A stretch of DNA of 6,482 nt from Oscillospiraceae bacterium (GCA_009784085.1 WRCJ01000083.1:1-6482), one strand, 5' to 3'. Positions 1-6,352 are shown, counted from the first letter of the stretch. Notes: generated by a model not told the origin, from the sequence alone. A program made the numbers and translations.

Positions 1-2760
1 CGGTTCGTCCGCCAGCGCCAGCTCGGTTGTTGCGGACAGGCTGCCGCTGATGGCCTTCACCGTCACGGGCCCGGGCTGCGCCGCGCTGGTTACCTCGATT
101 TCGCCGGTGGAGCTGTTGATGCCCACGCCGGCGATGGGCGCGTTGGGCAGCGAATAGGCGATGGCTTGGTTGGGCATGGCTTTCCCATATTGGTCTTTGA
201 CCGTTGCTATGGCTTGTGCCGTTTCTGTGCCGGACGCCGGGATGGTAAGATTGCTTGGGTTGACCGCCACCGTCATGCTTGTGGGCTCGGGCGGTTCCAG
301 GCTGCCGGCCAGCATTTGGTGCGGCGGGGCGCCGCTATCCCACGCCCACAGCGTGCCGTCGTCCTGGACGGCATAGTTTGTGCCGTACCATTCCGACGCG
401 ATGCCGATGATATCGGCCAGCCCGCCCACTTCTTCGTCTATGTTCCAATCCCATACGCTGCCGTCGTCGCGCAGCGCCATCTGGCTGGTAATCGCAACGG
501 CATCCACCGGTCCCTGCGCGACCATATAGCATTGGTCCCAGAAGCCGCAAATGCCGCAAATGCTGCCGTCGCCGAGCAGCGCGTATTCCGCCATTTCCGC
601 GAGGCACAGGACTTCTTGGCCGGTATCGATCTGCCGCGGGGTATAGTTGTCGCTGGACCATCCTTCTTTGCGGTCAAATCTGCCCCAAACGTAGAGGTCG
701 CCCGCCGTGGTGACGGCATAGCCGTGGTGCTCGCCGGTGCCGATGGCGGCCGCGTCGGGGACTGGGTCGAATGTCTCGCCTGGGTAGGGCGAATCGTAAT
801 AGTATTCCGGCATCCCCAGCTGCATGTACCAGTTTGAGCCCCAGGCCCAGATCGCGCCAGAGTCGTCGAGGGCCAGCGAATGCTCGTAGCCCGCCGATAT
901 GGCCGCCACGCCGGCCAGGCCCGCCACTTGCACCGGGGCCAGGCGGTCCGTGTACGTCCCGTCGCCCAGCTGGCCGATCCAGTTCGCGCCCCATGCGTAC
1001 ACGGCGCCGGACGAGTCGACCGCGAGGCTATGGCAAGCGCCCGCCGAAATCCCCACAATGTCAGCGAGGCCGATCACCGGCGTGGGGTCCCCGCAATCCA
1101 ATGTGTCCCCCGTGCCGCATTGGCCATAGGAGTTATACCCCCAGGCGAGCACGCTGCCGTCCGCCATGAGCGCCAGCGTATGGTCGGTGCCCGACGAGAC
1201 CTGCACCGCCCCGCCGGAGGAGCTGAACAGCTCGTATAGGCTTCCCCCGCGTGGGTCGTAGCCGTGTGCGTCATAGTCGTCCGCGGGGTTGGGCGACAGC
1301 TGGGCGCCCTGGGCGCCCGCCAGGGCGTTGCCGAGGTTCAGCCGCCGCCCGCCGATCACTTTGTTATATAGGTTGTCCAGGCGGTCGGCCGCATGCAGGA
1401 GCCGATCCCGCAAGTCCGCCGCGCCGGCCGCGCCGGCGAGGGACAGGGCGGACGCGGCCGCGCCCGTGACGGCCCCCGCCGCCTGCGACGTGCCGCTCAT
1501 CTTCCCTGCCTTGCCCCCGGGCAGCGCGGAGACAACGTCGCGCCCCAGGGCGGCGATGTCTACCGGCCCATAGTTGCTGAAGTAGCTGTACCCGCCGTCG
1601 GCGTTGGTCGAGCCTACGCTCAACACGTTCGGGAGGCCGTAGTTCGCGGGGTAGGACGGCTGGGCGGCGAGGTCGCGCCGGCTGTTGCCCGCAGCGCACA
1701 CGAAGAGCGCCCCGCTGCCCGCGATGGCTTCATACAGGGCCTGGTTTTCCGCCGTGGATCCGAAGCTGCAGTTTATGACCCCCGCGCCCAGCGATTCGGC
1801 GTAGGCGATGGCCGACAGGATGTCCGAGGTGTAGGCGATCCCGTTCTGGAACACTTTCAGCGGCAGGATGGCCACGTCCGCCCCCGCCCGCTCCGCCGCG
1901 CCCGAAATGAGGCCGGCCACGTGGAGTCCGTGTGCGGATTCCATGGGCCGGCCGGGGTCGTATATCTCATCTGAGCCCGCCGGGAAGTTCCAGCCGCCTC
2001 CGCTGGCCCTGCCGGCCAGCATCGGGTGGTCCGGGTCCAGCCCCGTGTCGATGACCGCGGCCAGCACTGGCGCGGCTTGCGGCGCGGGTTGGCCGGATGG
2101 CCCGCTCGGGTCCTCATCATATTCGTCTGCCCCGGCTAACGTGGGTTCGTCGGGCGTCTGCCCCAGGCTGTCCAGGCTCAAAACGTAGTCCGGCTGTATA
2201 TATTCGATGTATTGGCCCGCGCCCCGCGAGCGTAGCTCGCCGGCAAGCGCCGACGGCAGGATCGGCTCCCCCAGGACGAGGACTTCCATGCCGCCGGCCG
2301 GCCCGCCCCCCATGGCAGGCTGCCCGTCTGTGCGCGACGATGCCGCCAGGCTGGCTGTGCCAATGGTTTTCGCATCAAACGCAATCGTTGCGAGTTGCGC
2401 CTTGAAGCCCTGCGCCGCTCCTGGCGCGTCGCCCTTGTATTTCACGATGTAGCGGTCAAACCCGCCCGCTAGGCCTCCCCGCCGGGGGTCTTCCAGGCGG
2501 TACGACCGCTCCGGAATATCATCCAGAGCGCCTCCTGGCTGCGTCCCCCCCATGCGGCCAGAAATCTCAAGTAGGCGGCCTTGGGCCTGTTCAACGAGTT
2601 CATCCGTCATGTGCGCGAAGGGGTCGCCGCCGGCGAAGGCGTGCCGAATGTCCCCGGGCGCAACTTTTGACGGGTTGCCCGGAGGCGCGGCAAAACCAGC
2701 CGGCAACAAGCTGATGGCCAACAGCAATACCAACAATGCGCTGATTATCCGTTTGTGCAT
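1..2760 (-). CDS. Secreted S8 subtilisin-like peptidase with RCC1 propeller and Ig-like domain (3' end beyond window)
   Basis: The frame stays open for 920 codons to base 1 with no stop, so the C-terminus is missing. It predicts an exported serine endopeptidase. Residues 1-25 form a signal peptide (basic start HKR, a Leu/Ile-rich core, then AGFA-A). Residues about 100-200 resemble a subtilase inhibitor prodomain (RYIVKYK near the start, YIEYIQPDY at the end), followed by an acidic linker. The catalytic domain, about 232-500, has Asp238 (VIDTG), His277 (HGLHVAG), oxyanion Asn359 (CAAGN) and Ser425 (SGTSQAA). These are in family order and spacing, so activity is expected, although HGLH replaces the usual HGTH and the AP after GTSMA is lost. 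Residues 519 to about 815 contain seven RCC1-like units, the first three clear (DHTLAL, CHSLAV, EHSLAL, each followed by AWG). Residues about 827-917 look like a bacterial Ig-like domain (VKDQYG, INSSTGEIEV). ATG 2760 is preferred over in-frame ATG 2769, which directly abuts the Shine-Dalgarno sequence. The substrate and any cell-wall anchor are unknown. Confidence 0.9.
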   Translation of the reverse strand, partial: MHKRIISALLVLLLAISLLPAGFAAPPGNPSKVAPGDIRHAFAGGDPFAHMTDELVEQAQGRLLEISGRMGGTQPGGALDDIPERSYRLEDPRRGGLAGGFDRYIVKYKGDAPGAAQGFKAQLATIAFDAKTIGTASLAASSRTDGQPAMGGGPAGGMEVLVLGEPILPSALAGELRSRGAGQYIEYIQPDYVLSLDSLGQTPDEPTLAGADEYDEDPSGPSGQPAPQAAPVLAAVIDTGLDPDHPMLAGRASGGGWNFPAGSDEIYDPGRPMESAHGLHVAGLISGAAERAGADVAILPLKVFQNGIAYTSDILSAIAYAESLGAGVINCSFGSTAENQALYEAIAGSGALFVCAAGNSRRDLAAQPSYPANYGLPNVLSVGSTNADGGYSYFSNYGPVDIAALGRDVVSALPGGKAGKMSGTSQAAGAVTGAAASALSLAGAAGAADLRDRLLHAADRLDNLYNKVIGGRRLNLGNALAGAQGAQLSPNPADDYDAHGYDPRGGSLYELFSSSGGAVQVSSGTDHTLALMADGSVLAWGYNSYGQCGTGDTLDCGDPTPVIGLADIVGISAGACHSLAVDSSGAVYAWGANWIGQLGDGTYTDRLAPVQVAGLAGVAAISAGYEHSLALDDSGAIWAWGSNWYMQLGMPEYYYDSPYPGETFDPVPDAAAIGTGEHHGYAVTTAGDLYVWGRFDRKEGWSSDNYTPRQIDTGQEVLCLAEMAEYALLGDGSICGICGFWDQCYMVAQGPVDAVAITSQMALRDDGSVWDWNIDEEVGGLADIIGIASEWYGTNYAVQDDGTLWAWDSGAPPHQMLAGSLEPPEPTSMTVAVNPSNLTIPASGTETAQAIATVKDQYGKAMPNQAIAYSLPNAPIAGVGINSSTGEIEVTSAAQPGPVTVKAISGSLSATTELALADEP

Positions 2761-2864
2761 GTGTGACATCCTCCGTTTCTTACATAGAAATAGGATACCC
2801 GCGCATCTACACGGTTACGCGAATGACCTTTGTGTGTGGCTCTAATGATGAATGTTCTCAACAT
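2745..2864 (-). other. Possible 39-codon upstream open reading frame in the subtilase leader
   Basis: On the minus strand an ATG at 2864 opens a 39-codon frame ending at TAA (2745-2747), 16 bases past the subtilase start codon and in a different frame. A GGAG at 2872-2875 sits seven bases before this ATG, which is good spacing. The frame is rich in Arg, His and Thr (it begins MLRTFIIRATHKGHSRN) and its codons are less G+C-rich than those of the neighbours. It matches no family I know. It could be a leader peptide coupled to subtilase translation, or a chance frame. The ATG and its Shine-Dalgarno sequence lie within the predicted leader structure. Confidence 0.2.
2770..2774 (-). promoter_or_regulatory. 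Ribosome binding site of the subtilase gene
   Basis: The minus strand reads CGGAGG followed by ATGTCACACATG. GGAGG is nine bases from the ATG at 2760 and zero bases from the in-frame ATG at 2769. The spacing therefore selects 2760 as the start. Confidence 0.75.
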
Positions 2865-2915
2865 GCGGCTTCTCCAGCCCGACTCCAAGCCGGGTATTGT
2901 CAGTGCGTCGAGAAC
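2854..2915 (-). promoter_or_regulatory. Structured 5' leader of the subtilase mRNA, class unrecognised
   Basis: On the minus strand GTTCTCGAC (2907-2915) pairs with GTTGAGAAC (2854-2862), giving a nine-base-pair closing stem with one G-U wobble. Inside lies a 7-bp hairpin with a 3-base loop (2878-2894, CCCGGCT / AGTCGGG). A competing 4-bp hairpin (2867-2879, GGCT / AGCC) has a GGAG in its loop. The two share bases 2878-2879 and so are alternatives at that point. The element starts a few bases after the predicted transcription start. I compared it with what I remember of the cyclic-di-GMP, SAM, TPP, glycine, THF, preQ1 and purine riboswitches and saw no match. It may be a regulatory leader or a stabilising 5' structure. 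Confidence 0.4.
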
Positions 2916-2928
2916 TTATAGCAAAGGC

Positions 2929-2957
2929 ACTATATATCAGTTTTCACGGTCTTTCAA
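2929..2957 (-). promoter_or_regulatory. Sigma-A (sigma70-type) promoter for the subtilase gene
   Basis: The minus strand carries TTGAAA (2952-2957), a 17-base spacer, then TATAGT (2929-2934). Each hexamer matches consensus at five of six positions and the spacer is optimal. The surroundings are A+T-rich against G+C-rich genes. Transcription would start near 2922, leaving an untranslated leader of about 160 bases before the ATG at 2760. This indicates that the subtilase is transcribed separately from the operon upstream. Confidence 0.65.
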
Positions 2958-3008
2958 CCCCTTGTTCAGTAGGAATTCTATTAAAATTTGAAGAAATTTC
3001 GTTCCCCA

Positions 3009-4052
3009 CTACGACTCCGCGGCTTTGCCCAGCCTGTTCCGGACTGCCTCGTACAGGCCGCCTGTGTACGCGGGATAGCGGGCGTAGATTTCACTCACAT
3101 CGTCCCTGTCCAGCTGTCGCAGGGCGGCGTACAGGTTGCGCGAAAGCGACGCCGGGTCGCCCTCGCGCCCATAGGATACACAGTAGCAACCAGCAAACAG
3201 GGCCTGTTCCCCGTCGAAACACAACACGGCGGCGCCCGGTTTGGCCCTTGCCCTCACATAGGCCGCCGCCGCCGCCGCCGGCCCTTGCAACAGGAAAAGG
3301 GGGGCTTTCGGCGCGTAATGGCGGTACTTCATGCCCGGCGCGCGCGGCGGTTGCCCCGTCGCCGCGCCCTCCACCGCCGGATCGGTCCCCACCGGCCCTA
3401 TGAGCGCCTCCAAGCGTTCGCGGGCAAGGCCGCCCGGCCGCAGTAAGCAAGGTTGCGCCCCGGAGAGATCCAGCACGGTGGACTCCACCCCCACGACACA
3501 GGGTCCGCCGTCCAGGATAGCGTCGATCCGACCCCCAAGATCGGCTCTGACATGCCCGGCCGTGGTGGGGCTGGGCGCGCCGGCGCGGTTGGCCGACGGC
3601 GCGGCCAGGGGCCCGGCTATCTTGATCAACGCCCGCGCCGCCGCCGTCACAGGCATGCGCACCGCCACAGTGGGCAGGCCGGCTGTCACGACATCCGGCA
3701 CCTCGCGGCGGCGGGGCATGACCAACGTCAGCGGGCCGGGCCAGAAATGGGCGGCTAGCAAGACGGCCGCGTCGGGTATCGAGGCGCACAGGGATCCCAA
3801 TTCCCACAGATCGGCGATGTGGACGATGAGCGGGTTGTCGGACGGGCGGCCTTTGGCTGCGTAGATGGCGCCCACCGCCGCCGGGTCGAGCGCACGGGCC
3901 GCCAGCCCATACACCGTCTCCGTGGGCATGGCGACCAAGCCGCCCGATTTCAGGATTTCCCCGGCATAGGCGACATCCTCCGGGATATCCGCCGACAAGT
4001 GGCGCGTGGCGAGAGACTCGGGATTGGGATGGGGACTACTACGCCACCCCAT
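3009..4052 (-). CDS. sua5: L-threonylcarbamoyladenylate synthase, two-domain Sua5/YwlC type
   Basis: The product is a cytoplasmic enzyme that makes threonylcarbamoyl-AMP from threonine, bicarbonate and ATP. TsaD with its partners TsaB and TsaE then transfers the group to A37 of ANN-decoding tRNAs (t6A). The YrdC/TsaC domain spans about residues 17-210, with GGLVAMPTETVYGLAA (37-52), KGRPSDNPLIVHIA (67-80), APSANRAG with SPTTAGHV (151-168), ESTVLDL (190-196) and RPGG (205-208). The conserved linker APGMKYRHYAPKAPL (238-252) leads to the C-terminal Sua5 domain, which ends YTGGLYEAVRNRLGKAA. The length of 347 residues matches Bacillus YwlC (about 346). ATG 4052 is chosen because recognisable similarity begins at about residue 15 (LATRHLSADIPED). 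The GTG at 4094 would add an Arg-rich tail lying wholly inside the upstream gene. The chosen start overlaps that gene's end by 14 bases, suggesting translational coupling. The stop is TAG. Confidence 0.95.
   Translation of the reverse strand: MGWRSSPHPNPESLATRHLSADIPEDVAYAGEILKSGGLVAMPTETVYGLAARALDPAAVGAIYAAKGRPSDNPLIVHIADLWELGSLCASIPDAAVLLAAHFWPGPLTLVMPRRREVPDVVTAGLPTVAVRMPVTAAARALIKIAGPLAAPSANRAGAPSPTTAGHVRADLGGRIDAILDGGPCVVGVESTVLDLSGAQPCLLRPGGLARERLEALIGPVGTDPAVEGAATGQPPRAPGMKYRHYAPKAPLFLLQGPAAAAAAYVRARAKPGAAVLCFDGEQALFAGCYCVSYGREGDPASLSRNLYAALRQLDRDDVSEIYARYPAYTGGLYEAVRNRLGKAAES
3262..3279 (-). repeat. (GCC)6 trinucleotide run inside sua5
   Basis: Six uninterrupted GCC triplets on the plus strand read as GGC on the minus strand. 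In the sua5 frame they are offset and encode an alanine run near residues 259-264, at the start of the C-terminal domain. Copy-number change would add or remove alanines without shifting frame. Confidence 0.7.
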
Positions 4053-4353
4053 CGCCCGCCGACGTCTGCGCGTTGTCCTCAGCGCACGGCTCACAACAAC
4101 ATGACATCGCCTTCTTCCCTTTTTTCCGCGCCGAAGAACGCAACGCCACGTTGATGCCGCACAGCAACACCGAGATCACCGCCCGCTTGATGTTATTCGT
4201 CGTGGATCCCACGCCTTTGCGCGAAATTGTCCTGACCACCGCGCCTTCCTTGTCTTTGACCGTGATGTTGACGTCGAAAAGCCGGATGATCGCCACCCCC
4301 GCGTTCACAGCCCATAAGAAGGACATGAAACACCAAAAACGACCCTTTTTCAT
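4039..4353 (-). CDS. Small membrane protein with C-terminal cysteine cluster, unrecognised
   Basis: I do not recognise this 104-residue protein. It starts MKKGRFW and has a hydrophobic segment at about 6-25 that probably spans or anchors in the membrane. A polar, beta-rich stretch follows (NITVKDKEGAVVRTISRKG, about 29-47), then a second hydrophobic segment at about 57-72 and a basic patch (RSSARKKGKK). Next comes a cluster SCCCEPC (Cys85, 86, 87 and 90) and a short polar tail. Cysteine spacing of this kind could bind metal or be lipidated, but that is inference. ATG 4353 is chosen because GGAGG lies eight bases upstream. The longer GTG start at 4395 would begin inside the heptamer repeat. 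The gene lies 76 bases after prfA and overlaps sua5 by 14 bases, so it is almost certainly co-transcribed and translated. The stop is TAG. Confidence 0.7.
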   Translation of the reverse strand: MKKGRFWCFMSFLWAVNAGVAIIRLFDVNITVKDKEGAVVRTISRKGVGSTTNNIKRAVISVLLCGINVALRSSARKKGKKAMSCCCEPCAEDNAQTSAGDGVA

Positions 4354-4361
4354 AGAAAAAA

Positions 4362-4366
4362 CCTCC
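4362..4366 (-). promoter_or_regulatory. Ribosome binding site of the small membrane protein gene
   Basis: The minus strand reads TTTGGAGG, then eight bases (TTTTTTCT), then ATG at 4353. This strong site fixes the start at MKKGRFW. It also supports the small frame being a real gene. Confidence 0.75.
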
Positions 4367-4386
4367 AAATTGTTATTTTCGTTATT

Positions 4387-4442
4387 ACTAACCACTAACC
4401 ACTAACCACTACTCACTAACCACTATCCACTACTCACTACTC
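4387..4442. repeat. Heptanucleotide tandem repeat, eight units
   Basis: Eight consecutive 7-base units of the form ACTANYC run without a break on the plus strand. In order they are three ACTAACC, one ACTACTC, one ACTAACC, one ACTATCC and two ACTACTC. The array fills most of the prfA/small-gene gap and continues 13 bases into prfA, where it supplies the end of the coding sequence (Ser-Ser-Glu-stop). Its low-complexity composition differs sharply from the flanking G+C-rich coding DNA. It resembles the short tandem heptamer families known between genes in several bacteria. It has no direct-repeat/spacer structure and is not a CRISPR array. Confidence 0.85.
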
Positions 4443-5515
4443 AATGCCCTCAGTTTCTCCGCCTGGCTGGCCGCCGCGAGCGCGTCCACCAGCTCGTCCA
4501 GCGCGCCGGCCATGATGGCATCGATCTTGTACAGGGACAAGCCGATACGGTGGTCCGTCACCCGCCCCTGGGGAAAATTGTAGGTGCGGATGCGCTCGGA
4601 ACGATCGCCGGTGCCCACCTGGCTCTTGCGATCCGAGGCGATGGCGGCGTCCTGTTTGGCGCGTTCGGCCTCCAACAGCTTGGAGCGCAGGATCTTCATG
4701 GCGCGGTCGCGGTTGCGGAACTGGCTACGCTCGTCCTGGCATTCCACCACCACGCCGCTGGGGAGGTGGGTGATGCGGATGGCGCTCTCCGTCTTGTTGA
4801 TATGCTGGCCGCCCGCGCCGCTCGATCGAAAGGTGTCGACCTGCAGGTCGGCGGGGTTGATGTCCACGTCCACCTCCTCGGCTTCGGGTAGCACGGCCAC
4901 CGTGACCGTGGAGGTGTGGATGCGCCCGGAGGCCTCGGTATCCGGCACCCGTTGCACCCGGTGGACGCCGCTCTCATACTTGAACCGGGCGTAGGCGCCC
5001 GTACCCTCGACCAGGAAGCTGACCTCTTTGATGCCGCCCAGCTCGGTCTCGTTGACGCTCAACACCTCGTACTTCCAACGGCGCGCTTCGGCATACATGG
5101 CGTACATGCGCGTGAGGGAGGCGGCGAACAACGCGGCCTCCTCGCCGCCCGCGCCGCCCCGGATCTCCACAATGACACTGCGGTCGTCGTCATCGTCCCG
5201 GGGAAGGAGCAGGACGCGCAGCTTGTCGAGCAACGGGCCGCGTTCTCGGTAAGCCTCGTCGTACTCCTCCCGCGCCAGCGCGCGCAACTCGCCGTCGGAC
5301 TCGTCGCTCAGCAGGTCATTGGCTTCGCGCAGGCGGTCCTCGCACCGCGCGTAAGCCCGATAGCCCTCCACGACGGGGGCGATGTCCTTTTGCTCGCGCA
5401 ACAATTTGGCCATGCGCGGCGGATCGGCGTACACCGCCGGGTCGCTCAGCAAGGCGTCGATCTCCTCGTATCGGTTGTGGATTTGCTCCAGTTTTTCTAT
5501 CATCAATTCAGCCAT
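4430..5515 (-). CDS. prfA: Peptide chain release factor 1
   Basis: The product recognises UAA and UAG in the ribosomal A site and triggers hydrolysis of peptidyl-tRNA. At 361 residues it has the usual length. An N-terminal helical, charged region (1 to about 105) is followed by VEIRGGAGGEEAALFA (116-131) and the stop-codon recognition region HRVQRVPDTEASGRIHT (185-201). There Pro191-Asp-Thr193 fills the PxT position that marks RF1, against SPF in RF2. The catalytic GGQ is at 235-237 (SSGAGGQHINKTES), followed by ITHLPSG and ECQDERSQ. The C-terminal signature is RSERIRTYNFPQGRVTDHRIG. ATG 5515 (MAELMIEKLE) is preferred because GGTGG lies seven bases upstream. ATG 5548 would add 11 residues and has GGGAG only one base away. 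Homologues also begin near this point. No prmC, the GGQ methyltransferase gene often adjacent in Bacillota, is seen beside it here. The last codons and the TAG stop lie in the heptamer repeat. Confidence 0.97.
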   Translation of the reverse strand: MAELMIEKLEQIHNRYEEIDALLSDPAVYADPPRMAKLLREQKDIAPVVEGYRAYARCEDRLREANDLLSDESDGELRALAREEYDEAYRERGPLLDKLRVLLLPRDDDDDRSVIVEIRGGAGGEEAALFAASLTRMYAMYAEARRWKYEVLSVNETELGGIKEVSFLVEGTGAYARFKYESGVHRVQRVPDTEASGRIHTSTVTVAVLPEAEEVDVDINPADLQVDTFRSSGAGGQHINKTESAIRITHLPSGVVVECQDERSQFRNRDRAMKILRSKLLEAERAKQDAAIASDRKSQVGTGDRSERIRTYNFPQGRVTDHRIGLSLYKIDAIMAGALDELVDALAAASQAEKLRALSSE

Positions 5516-5522
5516 GTCAATA

Positions 5523-5527
5523 CCACC
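5523..5527 (-). promoter_or_regulatory. Ribosome binding site of prfA
   Basis: The minus strand reads GGTGG, seven bases, then ATG at 5515. It is weaker than the GGAGG sites of the neighbours but well spaced, and it decides between three in-frame ATGs (5548, 5515, 5503). Confidence 0.5.
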
Positions 5528-5569
5528 GAAAAATACCCCCAGAATCATACTCCCGAAAAACCGCCGGCC

Positions 5570-6346
5570 CTAAGGCGCCTCGCCAATATGTCTATCGTAT
5601 ATCCGGCGCAACCCGTCCAGCAGCAACGTTTCGTCAAAGATAGCCTCGCGGCGGGTCTGGCCGCGCAACAGCGGCGACAAGCCGCCGGTCACGACGATGG
5701 TGACGGGGCGCCCCAGTTCCGCCTCGATGCGCTCGGCCATCCCGTCGATAAAGGCCGCGCTCCCCAACAACACGCCGGAGCGCATCGAGTCCACCGTGTT
5801 GGCGCCGATGACCCTGCACGGCGGCCTGGCCACGATGGGCGGCAACGCGGCTGTATTCTTCGAGAGGGCCTCGATCGACATGCGGATGCCGGCGGCAATG
5901 GCGCAACCCAAGAAGGCGCCGTCCGCGTCCAGCACGCTGACCTTGGTGGCCGTCCCAAAGTCGAAAACGGCGGCGGGCATCGGATATTTCGCCACCGCCG
6001 CCACCGCCCCGACGAGAAGGTCGGCCCCCAACTGCGTGGGATTGTCGATTTTGATCGTCAAGCCGGTCTCCGTGCCGGCGCCCACCGTCAACGGCGTGAA
6101 ACCGCATAGGAATTCTATCGCCCGGCAGACGCTATGCCCCGCCGAGGGCACCACGGAGCTGATGGCGGCGCCCGCAATGTCCTTGGGGGCGTACCCATAC
6201 AACGACAATATATTGCGAAAAGCTACCGCGTATTGGTCCCGCGTGTGGTCAGGCTCCGTCGCCATGCGCGAAACAAAAACCAAATCACCGCCCCGGTACA
6301 ACCCCATCGTAACCTGGGTGTTGCCAATATCCGCCACAAAGAGCAT
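5570..6346 (-). CDS. coaX: Type III pantothenate kinase
   Basis: The product phosphorylates pantothenate with ATP to 4'-phosphopantothenate, the first step of coenzyme A synthesis. Type III enzymes are cytoplasmic, belong to the ASKHA fold, typically need a monovalent cation and are not inhibited by CoA. Seen in the 258 residues: the phosphate-binding DIGNTQ (6-11), SSVVP (63-67), GAD with the presumed catalytic Asp109 (QLGADLL, where many homologues have GADR), DFGTAT (129-134), AAGIRMSIEAL (151-161), and a late TGG (220-222) before a closing helix (LLLDGLRRIYDR). Length is typical. ATG 6346 (MLFVADIGNT) is chosen because it places the DIGNT motif at the family's usual position and has a purine-rich Shine-Dalgarno six bases upstream. 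The TTG at 6364 would put that site inside the coding sequence. prfA begins 54 bases downstream with no clear terminator between. The stop is TAG. Confidence 0.95.
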   Translation of the reverse strand: MLFVADIGNTQVTMGLYRGGDLVFVSRMATEPDHTRDQYAVAFRNILSLYGYAPKDIAGAAISSVVPSAGHSVCRAIEFLCGFTPLTVGAGTETGLTIKIDNPTQLGADLLVGAVAAVAKYPMPAAVFDFGTATKVSVLDADGAFLGCAIAAGIRMSIEALSKNTAALPPIVARPPCRVIGANTVDSMRSGVLLGSAAFIDGMAERIEAELGRPVTIVVTGGLSPLLRGQTRREAIFDETLLLDGLRRIYDRHIGEAP

Positions 6347-6352
6347 ACACGG

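Noticed and set aside
166..837. 223-codon open frame on the plus strand
   Set aside because: It lies opposite the subtilase RCC1 region, where the minus frame has clear repeat motifs and stays open for 920 codons; the plus frame shows no family features.
2761..2815. Second promoter close to the subtilase start (TATCCT at about 2795)
   Set aside because: The -10 match is poor and there is no convincing -35; the promoter at 2929-2957 is far better.
2940..3008. Intrinsic terminator after sua5
   Set aside because: The stretch is A+T-rich with a short GAAATTTC palindrome, but there is no G+C-rich stem followed by a T tract, so I cannot support a terminator.
4053..4094. GTG start of sua5 at 4094
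   Set aside because: It would add an Arg-rich tail wholly inside the upstream gene. Family similarity begins after ATG 4052, and the resulting 347 residues match YwlC length.
4387..4442. CRISPR array
   Set aside because: The units are seven bases with no spacers; this is a plain tandem repeat.
5516..5569. Terminator or promoter between coaX and prfA
   Set aside because: GCCGGC followed by GGTTTTT is suggestive, but the stem is too short and the gap is only 54 bases; co-transcription is simpler.
4916..6109. 397-codon open frame on the plus strand
   Set aside because: It is antisense to both prfA and coaX, crosses the gap between them, has no recognisable domain, and arises from the high G+C content of two well-supported genes.
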